Under the pieces are notes generated by a model. That model was not told the DNA's origin. It did not search any database and saw only the letters and a program-made list of their open reading frames with translations. A DNA stretch of 36,370 nucleotides from Alphaproteobacteria bacterium. Its GTDB lineage: Bacteria; Pseudomonadota; Alphaproteobacteria; JAEULC01. This document shows, one piece after another, positions 8,630 through 15,340 of the stretch. Numbering within the stretch: the stretch's first letter is position 1; the number at the start of each line of letters is the position of its first letter. The DNA lies in the NCBI GenBank assembly GCA_023150455.1, contig JAKLKW010000069.1, forward strand, positions 1-36,370, in the 5' to 3' direction. A program made the position numbers and the translations under genes.

Positions 8630-9925
8630 TCAGCCCTTGGTGGCGGCGCGCAGCGCCTGCTTCAGGTCGTCGACCAGGTCGGCCGGGTCCTCGAGACCGA
8701 CCGACATGCGGATCATGTCCTCGCCCACGCCCGCGGCGGCGAGCTGCGCCGCGTCCATCTGCTGGTGCGTCGTGCTCGCCGGATGGATCACCAGCGACTT
8801 GGCGTCGCCCACGTTGGCAAGGTGCGAGAACAGCTCCAGCCGCTCGATGAACCTGCGTCCGGCCGGGCGGCCGCCCTTGATGCCGAAGCTGACCATCGAG
8901 CCCGCGCCCTTCGGCAGCAGCCGCTTCGCCAGCTCGTGGTCCGGATGCTCGGGCAGCTCGGGGTAGTTGACCCAGGCGACCGCGTCGGAGGATTTCAGGA
9001 ACTGCACGATCGCGCGCGCGTTCGCGACGTGGCGCTCCATGCGCATCGGCAGGGTCTCGACGCCCTGCAGGATGTAGAAGGCGTTGGCCGGGCTCATGCA
9101 CGGCCCGAAGTCGCGCAGACCCTCGCAGCGCGCGCGCATGACGAACGCCTGCGGTCCGAAGTCTTCCGCGAAGTCGATGCCGTGATAGCCGGCATAGGGC
9201 TCGGTCATCGTCGGGTAGAGCCCCGAGCTTTCCCAGTCGAAGCGTCCCGAATCGACCAGCGCGCCGGCGATCGCCACGCCGTGGCCGCCCAGCCACTTGG
9301 TCGCCGAGTGCATCACGATGTCGGCGCCGTGCTGGAAGCTCTGGATCAGGTACGGCGTGGCAAAGGTCGCATCCAGCATCAGCGGCACCTTGCGCGCATG
9401 CGCGATCTCGGCCACGGCCGGGATGTCCAGGACCTCGAGGCCGGGATTGCCCAGCACCTCGGCGAAGACCAGCCGCGTTTCGGGCCGGATCGCCCGGCGG
9501 AAGCCGTCGAGGTCGCGCGGCTTGACGAAGGTCGTCGTGATGCCGAAGCGCGGCAGCGTGTGCGCGAACATGTTGACGCTGCCGCCGTAGAGCGAGGCCG
9601 AGGCGACGATGTGTCCGCCCTGGCCCATCAGCGTCGCGATGGCGAGATGCAGCGCCGCCTGGCCGCTCGCGGTGCACAGCGCGCCGACGCCGCCTTCCAG
9701 CGCGGCGATGCGCTCCTCCAGCACGGCCACGGTCGGGTTGCCGATGCGGCTGTAGATGTAGCCCGGCCGCTCGAGGTTGAACAGCGACGCGGCCTGGTCG
9801 GTGTCCTCGAACACGAAGGACGTCGTCTGGTAGATCGGCACGGCGCGCGCGCCGGTCGCGGTGTCGGGCCGCTGCCCCGCGTGCAGGCTGAGCGTGGCGA
9901 AGCGCGGATGCTTGGGCGCGACCAT
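8630..9925 (-). CDS. metY: O-acetylhomoserine sulfhydrylase / Cys-Met metabolism PLP enzyme
   Basis: 431 residues, the normal length for MetY (O-acetylhomoserine aminocarboxypropyltransferase), which makes homocysteine from O-acetylhomoserine and sulfide in methionine synthesis. Motifs are the N-terminal FATLSLHAGQRPD, VPIYQTTSFVFED, YSRIGNPTVAVLEERIAALE, and the PLP-lysine site HSATKWLGGHG with K210. The C-terminal LANVGDAKSLVIHPASTTH and GLEDPADLVDDL are typical. The related cystathionine gamma-synthase and methionine gamma-lyase share the fold, but length and the NVGDAKSLVIHPASTTH form favour MetY. ATG 9925 follows GAGGGAGGG. No SAM-II riboswitch is recognisable in the 90-base leader. Confidence 0.92.
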   Translation of the reverse strand: MVAPKHPRFATLSLHAGQRPDTATGARAVPIYQTTSFVFEDTDQAASLFNLERPGYIYSRIGNPTVAVLEERIAALEGGVGALCTASGQAALHLAIATLMGQGGHIVASASLYGGSVNMFAHTLPRFGITTTFVKPRDLDGFRRAIRPETRLVFAEVLGNPGLEVLDIPAVAEIAHARKVPLMLDATFATPYLIQSFQHGADIVMHSATKWLGGHGVAIAGALVDSGRFDWESSGLYPTMTEPYAGYHGIDFAEDFGPQAFVMRARCEGLRDFGPCMSPANAFYILQGVETLPMRMERHVANARAIVQFLKSSDAVAWVNYPELPEHPDHELAKRLLPKGAGSMVSFGIKGGRPAGRRFIERLELFSHLANVGDAKSLVIHPASTTHQQMDAAQLAAAGVGEDMIRMSVGLEDPADLVDDLKQALRAATKG

Positions 9926-10016
9926 GGCGCGGCCCTCCCTCTGGTGAATGTCCCTCGGGCGAAAGACGCGCGGACCCTAGCGGCGCGCTCGGGAAGGGGT
10001 CAAGCCGGTCGCTAGC

Positions 10017-10748
10017 TCAGGTGGCGACGAAGCTCTCGAGCAGGGCGCGCAGCTTCGCATCGATGTCCGGCCATCGCGCCAGGTGGGGCGTGCGCGCGAA
10101 CCGGTACTCGACCGCGACGTCGGGCCGCAGCATGAAGCGCGCGGTGCACAGGTTCTCCGCCGGGTCGCGCGCGCAGATCGCGAACAGCCTGTAGCCGTCG
10201 GCCTTGGTGTAGGCGTAGGCCCATTCCTCGAACTTCGAGCGCGGCGACAGGTGCACGTTTCCGTCGGGCACGGGATTCGGGTGCTCGCGATGCCCGCTCG
10301 CCACGGCCTCGGCGATCAGCGTCTCGGGCGGCGCGGCCTCCTCGCGCGTCAACAGGCGGATCGACAGCTTGCCCGCCGCGTCTTTCGCGTACTGCTCCTG
10401 GCTCGCCGGCCCGTAGGGCTTGAAGTCGGGCAGGCGCAGCTCGAACTCGACGGTCCGCACCTCGTCCGCCGGCGCGTCGGCGAGGCCGATGCGATGGGCG
10501 CGGGTGACGAAGAACTTCGGCATGGTCAGGCGCACGCCGCGCACGGTCACCCGGAACGTCTCGAAACCGCTCTGCCGGCGCCAATCCAGCAGCGACCGGT
10601 CCTCGCTGTAGCTGCCGCGCGCGAGCTTCCAGGCGCGCATGTCGTTGCCGATCTCGATTACGCCGGCGAGGATGCCGATGCCCGTGGCGATCAGCAGCAG
10701 CAGGCCGGCCGGGCCGGCGAGCGCCTTCTTGATGCAGGCCGCGGTCAC
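10017..10748 (-). CDS. conserved-looking hypothetical protein with N-terminal membrane anchor
   Basis: 243 residues from GTG 10748. This start is chosen because the GTGA overlaps the stop of the FkbM methyltransferase gene. One membrane segment lies near the N-terminus (AGPAGLLLLIATGIGILAGV), followed by a soluble, presumably periplasmic domain with several aromatic-rich strands (EWAYAYTKADGYRLFAICAR, CTARFMLRPDVAVEYRFAR) that looks beta-rich. I do not recognise a family. Translational coupling to the methyltransferase suggests a shared function, perhaps in a surface or lipid modification, but that is a guess from context. Confidence 0.75.
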   Translation of the reverse strand: MTAACIKKALAGPAGLLLLIATGIGILAGVIEIGNDMRAWKLARGSYSEDRSLLDWRRQSGFETFRVTVRGVRLTMPKFFVTRAHRIGLADAPADEVRTVEFELRLPDFKPYGPASQEQYAKDAAGKLSIRLLTREEAAPPETLIAEAVASGHREHPNPVPDGNVHLSPRSKFEEWAYAYTKADGYRLFAICARDPAENLCTARFMLRPDVAVEYRFARTPHLARWPDIDAKLRALLESFVAT

Positions 10749-11617
10749 GCGCGCGCGCCGGCGCCGCCCTGCTGCGCCAGCGCGCCGAGATAGCGCGGCG
10801 CATGAGCGCTGCCGGTCGCCCGGTCGTGCTGCAGCAGGAGGAACAGCGCCACGTCGTAGGCGCGATAGCAGTCGTGCAGGATGACGGCGGCGCCGAGCAG
10901 TTTTGCCGGCGACAGGCGGTCCAGCCGCGTCAGGTCGCGCACGTAGATCGCATCGGCCCACAAGAGCTGGCTGAAGCCGGCGAGCTTGTTGTTGTCGAGC
11001 AGCAGCGGCTTGACGACGCGGCTGACCAGCGGGTCGAAGCGGTGCAGCGCGAAGCCGTGCCGGCGCAGGCACTGGTCGATCTCGGCGAACAGCGGCTGGT
11101 CGCGATACATCGGCAGGAACTCGACCTCCGCCTGCACCACCACGGCGCCGGCCAGGCGCTCGGCCGCGTGCTCGAGCACCATCAGCTCGGCGCCCTGGAC
11201 GTCGAGCTTCAGCAGGTCCATGCCGGCCGTTTGCGGTATGTCGTCCAGGCGCACGGTGTCGACCGGCTCCGTGCGCACCACGCGGCCCCATTCGGCGAAC
11301 CCGTGGAACAGCGCCAGGACCGCCGGGTTGGGCTCCAGGAGCGACGTCATGCCCGGCGCCTGGCAATGCCGCAGCGTGTGGCTTCGTCCGTCGCCGACGG
11401 CGTGCGGCAGATAGGTCTCGCGCGGGCCCTTGCGACGCTCGAGCGTCGCGAGCGCGGCCCGGTTGGGCTCGAACCCGACGACCTCGGCATGGCCGGCGCG
11501 CAGCAGCCCGGCATAGGGCGGATCGCCGTCGATCGGGTTGGCGCCGACATCCACCACCTTGACGGTCGCCTGGATGTCGAGGATGGCGAAGAGGGAGGAC
11601 GGCGGTCCGGCGGTCAT
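10745..11617 (-). CDS. FkbM family methyltransferase
   Basis: 290 residues. The SAM-binding core begins VVDVGANPIDGDPPYAGLL (motif I, an E/DxGxx variant), then GFEPN at the end of strand 2, AVGDG, and the FkbM signature TVRLDDIPQTAGMDLLKLDVQGAEL. FkbM-type enzymes methylate sugar or other hydroxyl groups, usually on glycans and secondary metabolites; the acceptor here is unknown. The N-terminal region lacks the HPYGD insert typical of some members. ATG 11617 heads a two-gene unit with the membrane-anchored protein at 10017. The gene is not inside a polysaccharide cluster. Confidence 0.88.
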   Translation of the reverse strand: MTAGPPSSLFAILDIQATVKVVDVGANPIDGDPPYAGLLRAGHAEVVGFEPNRAALATLERRKGPRETYLPHAVGDGRSHTLRHCQAPGMTSLLEPNPAVLALFHGFAEWGRVVRTEPVDTVRLDDIPQTAGMDLLKLDVQGAELMVLEHAAERLAGAVVVQAEVEFLPMYRDQPLFAEIDQCLRRHGFALHRFDPLVSRVVKPLLLDNNKLAGFSQLLWADAIYVRDLTRLDRLSPAKLLGAAVILHDCYRAYDVALFLLLQHDRATGSAHAPRYLGALAQQGGAGARA

Positions 11618-11670
11618 GGGCCGGCAGAATGAAGCGCCGGGGCGGCACGCACAAGCACGGGTGGCGGCGC

Positions 11671-11757
11671 AAAAAAATCGGGCTGCCGGTGAGGGCAGCC
11701 CGAGTTTAGGGAGGAGAAAACGGGATGAGATGACTGAACGGTCCCCGTGGGAACCGT
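11671..11757 (-). ncRNA. candidate CtrA-controlled small RNA with anti-Shine-Dalgarno loop
   Basis: On the minus strand a CtrA box (11796-11782) is followed about 25 bases later by a hairpin (11757-11738: ACGGTTCCC, loop ACG, GGGACCGT, one bulged T). Next comes an unstructured pyrimidine stretch with TTTTCTCCTCCC at 11720-11709, then a 10-bp GC-rich stem followed by seven T residues (11703-11671), a textbook intrinsic terminator. No protein gene on that strand ends here, and the FkbM gene starts only beyond it, so the terminator must end a short transcript. The layout of 5' hairpin, exposed CUCCUCC and terminator is that of alphaproteobacterial trans-acting sRNAs that block ribosome-binding sites. 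The 5' end is estimated. Alternative: a plus-strand 13-codon ORF (11730-11771). Confidence 0.6.
11678..11703 (-). terminator. intrinsic terminator reading leftwards
   Basis: Stem TCGGGCTGCC (11678-11687) pairs perfectly with GGCAGCCCGA (11694-11703), loop of 6. Read on the minus strand it is followed by T7 (11677-11671). Read on the plus strand it is followed only by GTTT, so the leftward direction is the functional one. Confidence 0.8.
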
Positions 11758-11781
11758 GGGATGCATCCTAACCGGCACCTC

Positions 11782-11796
11782 TTAAGCGAGGATTAA
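11782..11796. promoter_or_regulatory. CtrA box in front of candidate sRNA
   Basis: TTAA-GCGAGGA-TTAA is a perfect TTAA-N7-TTAA. It lies 28 bases before the TTG start of the DUF429 gene on the plus strand and about 25 bases before the proposed sRNA start on the minus strand. It is too close to the DUF429 start to act as a normal -35 element for it, though repression of that gene is possible. Confidence 0.65.
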
Positions 11797-11823
11797 CGTG
11801 AACGCGGGAAATGCGGTGCGAAC

Positions 11824-12516
11824 TTGAATAAAGGAAAAGACGAAGGATTTGCGGGGGTTGATGGTTGCCGCGCCGGCTGGATCATGGTCTGGCGCGACGC
11901 TGCCGGCGCGCGATTCCACATCGCTCCGCGCTTCTGCGACCTGCCGCTGGCCGGCCTCGCCATGGTCGCCGTAGACATGCCGATCGGCCTGCCCGAGAGC
12001 GGCCGGCGCGGCTGTGACATGGCGGCACGCGCCCTGCTGCCGCCCGATCGGCGGGCGAGCGTGTTCCTCGACTTCCGCCGCAAGCTGCTCTCGTTCTCCG
12101 ACTATGCCGGCGCCATCGCCTGGGCCAAGGCGGACGGCAAGGGGTTCAGCAAGCAGGCCTGGAACATCCTGCCGCGCATCGCCGACATCGATTCCTGGAT
12201 CACGCCGGCGCGCCAGGCCCGGGTGCGCGAGTGCCACCCCGAGCTCGTGTTCCTGCGCATGAACGCGTTCAGGCCGCTGCCGCCGAAGCGCACGCCGGCA
12301 GGGCAAGACCTGCGCCGGCTGCTGCTGCGGCGCCGCGGCTTCGCCGGGCTCGACGCGCTGGCGCGCGCGCTGCCGGCGCGCCGGGCCGCGCTCGACGATC
12401 TCTACGATGCCGCGGCGCTGGCGCTCGCCGCGGAGCGTTTCGCGAAGGGCGAAGGCTCGTGCGTCGGCGAGGGTCTCCGCGACGCGCGCGGCCTGCGCAT
12501 GGAGATCTGGTACTAG
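11824..12516 (+). CDS. DUF429 family protein (predicted RNase H-fold nuclease)
   Basis: 230 residues. The N-terminal GFAGVDGCRAGWIMVW is the DUF429 hallmark (GVDGCxxGW, first acidic residue of an RNase H-like fold). VAVDMPIGLPE carries the second conserved acidic motif, ECHPELVFLRMN the third, and DDLYDAAALALAAERF the last conserved Asp. The family is predicted to be nuclease-like but its biochemical role is not established. The start is most likely TTG 11824, because an in-frame stop lies at 11794-11796 and no ATG or GTG precedes the conserved GVDGC. The Shine-Dalgarno is weak (GGGAAA about 13 bases upstream). The TAG stop overlaps the first base of a hairpin-repeat element. Confidence 0.83.
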   Translation: MNKGKDEGFAGVDGCRAGWIMVWRDAAGARFHIAPRFCDLPLAGLAMVAVDMPIGLPESGRRGCDMAARALLPPDRRASVFLDFRRKLLSFSDYAGAIAWAKADGKGFSKQAWNILPRIADIDSWITPARQARVRECHPELVFLRMNAFRPLPPKRTPAGQDLRRLLLRRRGFAGLDALARALPARRAALDDLYDAAALALAAERFAKGEGSCVGEGLRDARGLRMEIWY

Positions 12517-12574
12517 GCGCGCGCTGATCCGCGCGCCCACCATTTGAGTCCGGCGGCCGGATCAACGGCCGCCT
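12514..12574. repeat. twin-hairpin repeat, copy B1 (after DUF429 gene)
   Basis: Hairpin 1 at 12516-12537 has stem GGCGCGCG/CGCGCGCC and loop CTGATC. The spacer contains CATTTGAGTC. Hairpin 2 at 12552-12573 has stem GGCGGCCG/CGGCCGCC and loop GATCAA. Both stems are perfect 8-bp. The G of the DUF429 TAG stop is the first stem base. This is the clearest full copy of the family in the window. Confidence 0.88.
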
Positions 12575-12638
12575 CGGCGCGCGCACGCTGATCCGTGCGC
12601 GCTTCCATCCGGTTCGGCGGCCGGATCGGCGGCCGCCA
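12575..12638. repeat. twin-hairpin repeat, copy B2 (before the mntH stop)
   Basis: A direct second copy abutting B1. The first half has GCGCGCACG, loop CTGATC, CGTGCGCGC, where changes in one arm are compensated in the other. The spacer is TTCCATCCGGTT. The second half is GGCGGCCG, GATCGG, CGGCCGCC. It ends two bases before the stop of the convergent mntH gene. Confidence 0.82.
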
Positions 12639-12640
12639 CA

Positions 12641-13915
12641 TCACGCCATCGGCGCCATGGCGAGCAGGTAGACGTTGAGCAGCACGATCGTGCCGATCGC
12701 CGATGCCAGCGCGCCGGCGGCGAGCGGGCGCAGCGTGAAGCCGCCCATCAGCCTGCGGCGCATCGCGACGACGAGGAGCGGCACCAGCACGAAGGGCAGG
12801 GCGGCGCTCAGCGTCACCTGGCTCAGCACCAGCACGCGGTCCGGCGCGTCGCCGCCGGTGGCGACCAGCAAACCGAGTGCGATCGTGAGCCCGCCGAGCC
12901 GCGTGAAGAGGCCGCGCTTCAACCGCGAGCCGACTTGCCCCGTGAAGCCGGCGGTGATGTAGCGGCCGGCCAGGATGCCGGTGATGGCCGAGCTCTGGCC
13001 CGCCGCATAGAGGGCGACGGCGAAGATGAGCGCCGCCGCGCCGCCGAGCGCCGCGTTGATGGCGCGATGCGCGCCGTCGAGGCTCGCCACGGCGCCGTCG
13101 GCCGAGCCGAGCGAGGCCGCGGCCACCAGCAGGATGGCCGCGTTGACCAGCATCGCGAGCGACAAGGCCGCGACCGCGTCGCCGACCAGGACCCGGAACG
13201 CGCGCCGCCGATCATCCGATGCCAGCCCGCGCATGCGATCCGCGACCAGCCCGGAATGCAGGTAGATGTTGTGCGGCATCACGGTCGCGCCGAGGATGCC
13301 GAGCGCGATGAACAGCGCCTGCGGATCGCCGACCAGGCGCGGCGCGGGGACGAGCCCGGCGGCGGCCGCGCTCCAGTCGGGGCCGGCGCGCCACAGCAGC
13401 GCCGCGAAGGACAGGGCGACCACGGCAAGCAGCGCGTTGACGACGCGCTCGTGCACGACCGCGCCGTCGCGCACCAGCGCGACGACGGCGAAGGTCGCCG
13501 CCGCCGTCGCGGCCACGCCCGCGGGCAGGGGCAGGGCGGACAGCAGGTCGAGGGCGATCGCGCCGCCCGCCAGCTCGGCGACGGCGGTGGCCAGGATCGC
13601 CGCTTCGGCCGCCCACCACACGGCGCGCGCCGCCGGGCGCGGCAGGGCCTCGTTCAGCAGCGCCGCCAGGTCCTTGCCGGTCGCGATGGTCACGCGGACG
13701 GCAAGCGCCTGCACGGCCATCGCGACCAGGCTCGATGCCAGCACGACGAACAGCAGCGCGTAGCCGAAGCCGGCGCCGCCGGCGATGGCGGTCGCCCAGT
13801 TGCCCGGATCCATGTAGCCGACCGCCACCAGCGCGCCGGCGCCGAGGACACCGGCGGGCAGCCTGGGCAGAACGGCCCGGGGCAGGGACCTGGGAACGAG
13901 ATCGTTCGGCTGCAC
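12641..13915 (-). CDS. mntH: Nramp family divalent metal (Mn/Fe) proton symporter
   Basis: 424 residues with about eleven membrane segments. The metal-binding motif DPGNW (residues 36-40, in GYMDPGNWATA) is intact, and so is the second metal-site helix motif MPHNIYLHSGLV. AGQSSAITGILAGRYITAGF is the consensus transport motif. It imports Mn2+ and possibly Fe2+ across the inner membrane. GTG 13915 is chosen as start because GAGG lies 8 bases upstream and the protein begins normally (MQPNDLVPRSLPRAVL). A large perfect palindrome (13919-13971) covers its promoter, implying metal-dependent repression. The 3' end abuts the hairpin repeats shared with the DUF429 gene. Confidence 0.93.
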   Translation of the reverse strand: MQPNDLVPRSLPRAVLPRLPAGVLGAGALVAVGYMDPGNWATAIAGGAGFGYALLFVVLASSLVAMAVQALAVRVTIATGKDLAALLNEALPRPAARAVWWAAEAAILATAVAELAGGAIALDLLSALPLPAGVAATAAATFAVVALVRDGAVVHERVVNALLAVVALSFAALLWRAGPDWSAAAAGLVPAPRLVGDPQALFIALGILGATVMPHNIYLHSGLVADRMRGLASDDRRRAFRVLVGDAVAALSLAMLVNAAILLVAAASLGSADGAVASLDGAHRAINAALGGAAALIFAVALYAAGQSSAITGILAGRYITAGFTGQVGSRLKRGLFTRLGGLTIALGLLVATGGDAPDRVLVLSQVTLSAALPFVLVPLLVVAMRRRLMGGFTLRPLAAGALASAIGTIVLLNVYLLAMAPMA

Positions 13916-13918
13916 GGG

Positions 13919-13971
13919 GCGGCCTCATGGATTATATTGCGAATAATTCGCAATATAATCCATGAGGCCGC
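13919..13971. promoter_or_regulatory. perfect palindrome: metal-responsive operator/promoter of mntH
   Basis: Two 25-bp arms (13919-13943 and 13947-13971) are exact inverted complements around TAA. The core TTGCGAATAATTCGCAA looks like a Fur/Mur- or MntR-type operator of Alphaproteobacteria. Each arm carries TATAAT (plus strand 13954-13959, minus strand 13936-13931), so a -10 element exists on both strands. The minus-strand one is placed about 16 bases before the mntH GTG. Which regulator binds cannot be told from sequence. Confidence 0.8.
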
Positions 13972-14072
13972 TCCGGTCAAGGCACCGCGCGCCTGGAGTT
14001 GCCCCCCCGCGAAGTGCCCGCTCGATGACTGCGATCGACAGGAACCCGGCCTTCCCGGCCGGGCGGCCCTGC

Positions 14073-14855
14073 CTACTGCGCGGTCCAGCCGCCGTCCATG
14101 GCAAGGGACGAGCCGGTCATCTGGTCCGCGCCGGACGAGCAGAGGAACAGGACCAGCTTGCCGATCTGCTCGGGCGTGACGAACTGCTGCGACGGCTGCT
14201 TCTCGGCCAGGAGGTCGAGCTCGGCCTCCTTCGCCTTGATGCGCTTTTCGTGTGCGCGCTCGTCGACCTGCTTCTGCACCAGCGGCGTCAGCACCCAGCC
14301 CGGGCAGATCGCATTGCAGGTGATGCCCGAGCCGGCCATCTCCAGCGCCGTCACCTTGGTGAGGCCGACCAAGCCGTGCTTGGCCGCGACATAGGCCGAC
14401 TTGTGCCTCGAGGCGACCAGTCCGTGCGCCGAGGCGATATTGATGATGCGGCCCCACTTCTTCTTGCGCATGTGCGGGATCGCGGCCTGCGTGGCGTGGA
14501 ACGGCGCCGACAGGTTGACGGCGACGATCGCGTCCCATTTCGCGCGCGGGAACTCCTCGATCGGCGCGACGTGCTGGATGCCGGCGTTGTTGACGAGGAT
14601 GTCGACCGAGCCGAGCTCGCGCCGCGTCGCCTTGACCATGGCGTGGATTTCGTCGGGCTGCGCCATGTCGGCGCCGTGATAGCCGATCTTGACCTTGTAC
14701 TGGCGCTGCAGCCGCGCCTGCAGCGCGGCGATCATCTTCTCGTCGCCGAATCCGTTCAGCATCACGTCGCAATGCTGCGAGGCCAGCACCTCGGCGATGC
14801 CCAGCCCGATCCCACTGGTCGAGCCGGTGACGATCGCCACCTTTCCTTTCAGCAT
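14073..14855 (-). CDS. bdhA: 3-hydroxybutyrate dehydrogenase (short-chain dehydrogenase)
   Basis: 260 residues, the standard length. ATG 14855 (MLKGKVAIVTGSTSGIG) is taken over a longer frame to 14903 because GGGGAAGAGG precedes it. SDR features: the NAD-binding TGSTSGIG, NNAG (in VNNAGIQHVAPIEEF), and catalytic Ser in IINIASAHGLVAS, then Tyr-Lys in SAYVAAKHGLVGLTK. The QHVAPIEEFP, CPGWVLTPLVQKQ and Q-rich EKQPSQQFVTPEQIG stretches are typical of BdhA, which oxidises (R)-3-hydroxybutyrate to acetoacetate with NAD in polyhydroxybutyrate breakdown. A TATAAA at 14915-14920 on the minus strand could be its -10. Not linked to other PHB genes here. Confidence 0.93.
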   Translation of the reverse strand: MLKGKVAIVTGSTSGIGLGIAEVLASQHCDVMLNGFGDEKMIAALQARLQRQYKVKIGYHGADMAQPDEIHAMVKATRRELGSVDILVNNAGIQHVAPIEEFPRAKWDAIVAVNLSAPFHATQAAIPHMRKKKWGRIINIASAHGLVASRHKSAYVAAKHGLVGLTKVTALEMAGSGITCNAICPGWVLTPLVQKQVDERAHEKRIKAKEAELDLLAEKQPSQQFVTPEQIGKLVLFLCSSGADQMTGSSLAMDGGWTAQ

Positions 14856-15033
14856 GACCTCTTCCCCGTGTCCCCCTCGAGAGCGCGGTGCGCCCATCGG
14901 CACGCCGGCGCGGCTTTATAGGACCTTTCCGCCCGCTTTCCTACCGATTCCCGCAGGGCGAGGCCGATTTCGCTAGTGGCCACGGGGTGTTAAGGTGATC
15001 TGGCTGATATACCACCGGCTCAACGGATAGGCG

Positions 15034-15273
15034 ATGGACGCGGCGGCGGCAATCTTCGTTCTGTTCATGTTCTGGGGCGCGCCCATGCTGCATGTCGCCC
15101 TCGCGCGCGACGCCGGTCCCTGGCGCGCGCCGCCGGGGTCCGGCTGCCCGTTCAGCCCCCGGGTCGGCTGGCTGGTCATCGTGCTGCTGCTGGGGCCGCT
15201 CGGCTGGCTGATGTTCCGGGCGCACCTGCGGCGAAAACGAGCACGTCGCCCTCGGCCCCACCAGAACGTTTAG
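15034..15273 (+). CDS. small two-TM membrane protein
   Basis: 79 residues. One hydrophobic segment lies at the N-terminus (AAAIFVLFMFWGAPMLHVAL) and one near the C-terminus (VGWLVIVLLLGPLGWLMF), followed by a very basic tail (RAHLRRKRARRPRPH). The shape resembles short proteins with a phospholipase-D-nuclease N-terminal-like (PLDc_N) membrane hairpin, but the match is loose. GGATAGG precedes the ATG. It lies between bdhA (divergent) and the low-GC AAA ATPase and is itself of normal high GC, so the composition break falls just after its stop. Confidence 0.6.
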   Translation: MDAAAAIFVLFMFWGAPMLHVALARDAGPWRAPPGSGCPFSPRVGWLVIVLLLGPLGWLMFRAHLRRKRARRPRPHQNV

Positions 15274-15280
15274 TTCGCGG

Positions 15281-15330
15281 TTGACATCGTTAAGTACACC
15301 ATATACTACATCAACTAAGTGCTGTACTTA
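15281..15330 (+). promoter_or_regulatory. putative promoter and flanking dyad of the AAA ATPase gene
   Basis: TTGACA (15281-15286) and TATACT (15302-15307) form a near-consensus sigma70 pair, though with a short 15-base spacer. TAAGTAC (15291-15297) and GTACTTA (15324-15330) are 7-bp inverted arms around the -10 and start region and could be an operator. The region is markedly A/T-richer than the flanks. Confidence 0.5.
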
Positions 15331-15340
15331 TACAAGTGAC

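Noticed and set aside
9926..10016. SAM-II riboswitch upstream of metY
   Set aside because: The leader is short and lacks the conserved SAM-II pseudoknot sequence; only a good Shine-Dalgarno is visible.
14990..15010. Third CtrA box near the small membrane protein
   Set aside because: Only one TTAA is present and no second TTAA lies seven bases away; the same holds for the single TTAA at 5872, 15290 and 27105.
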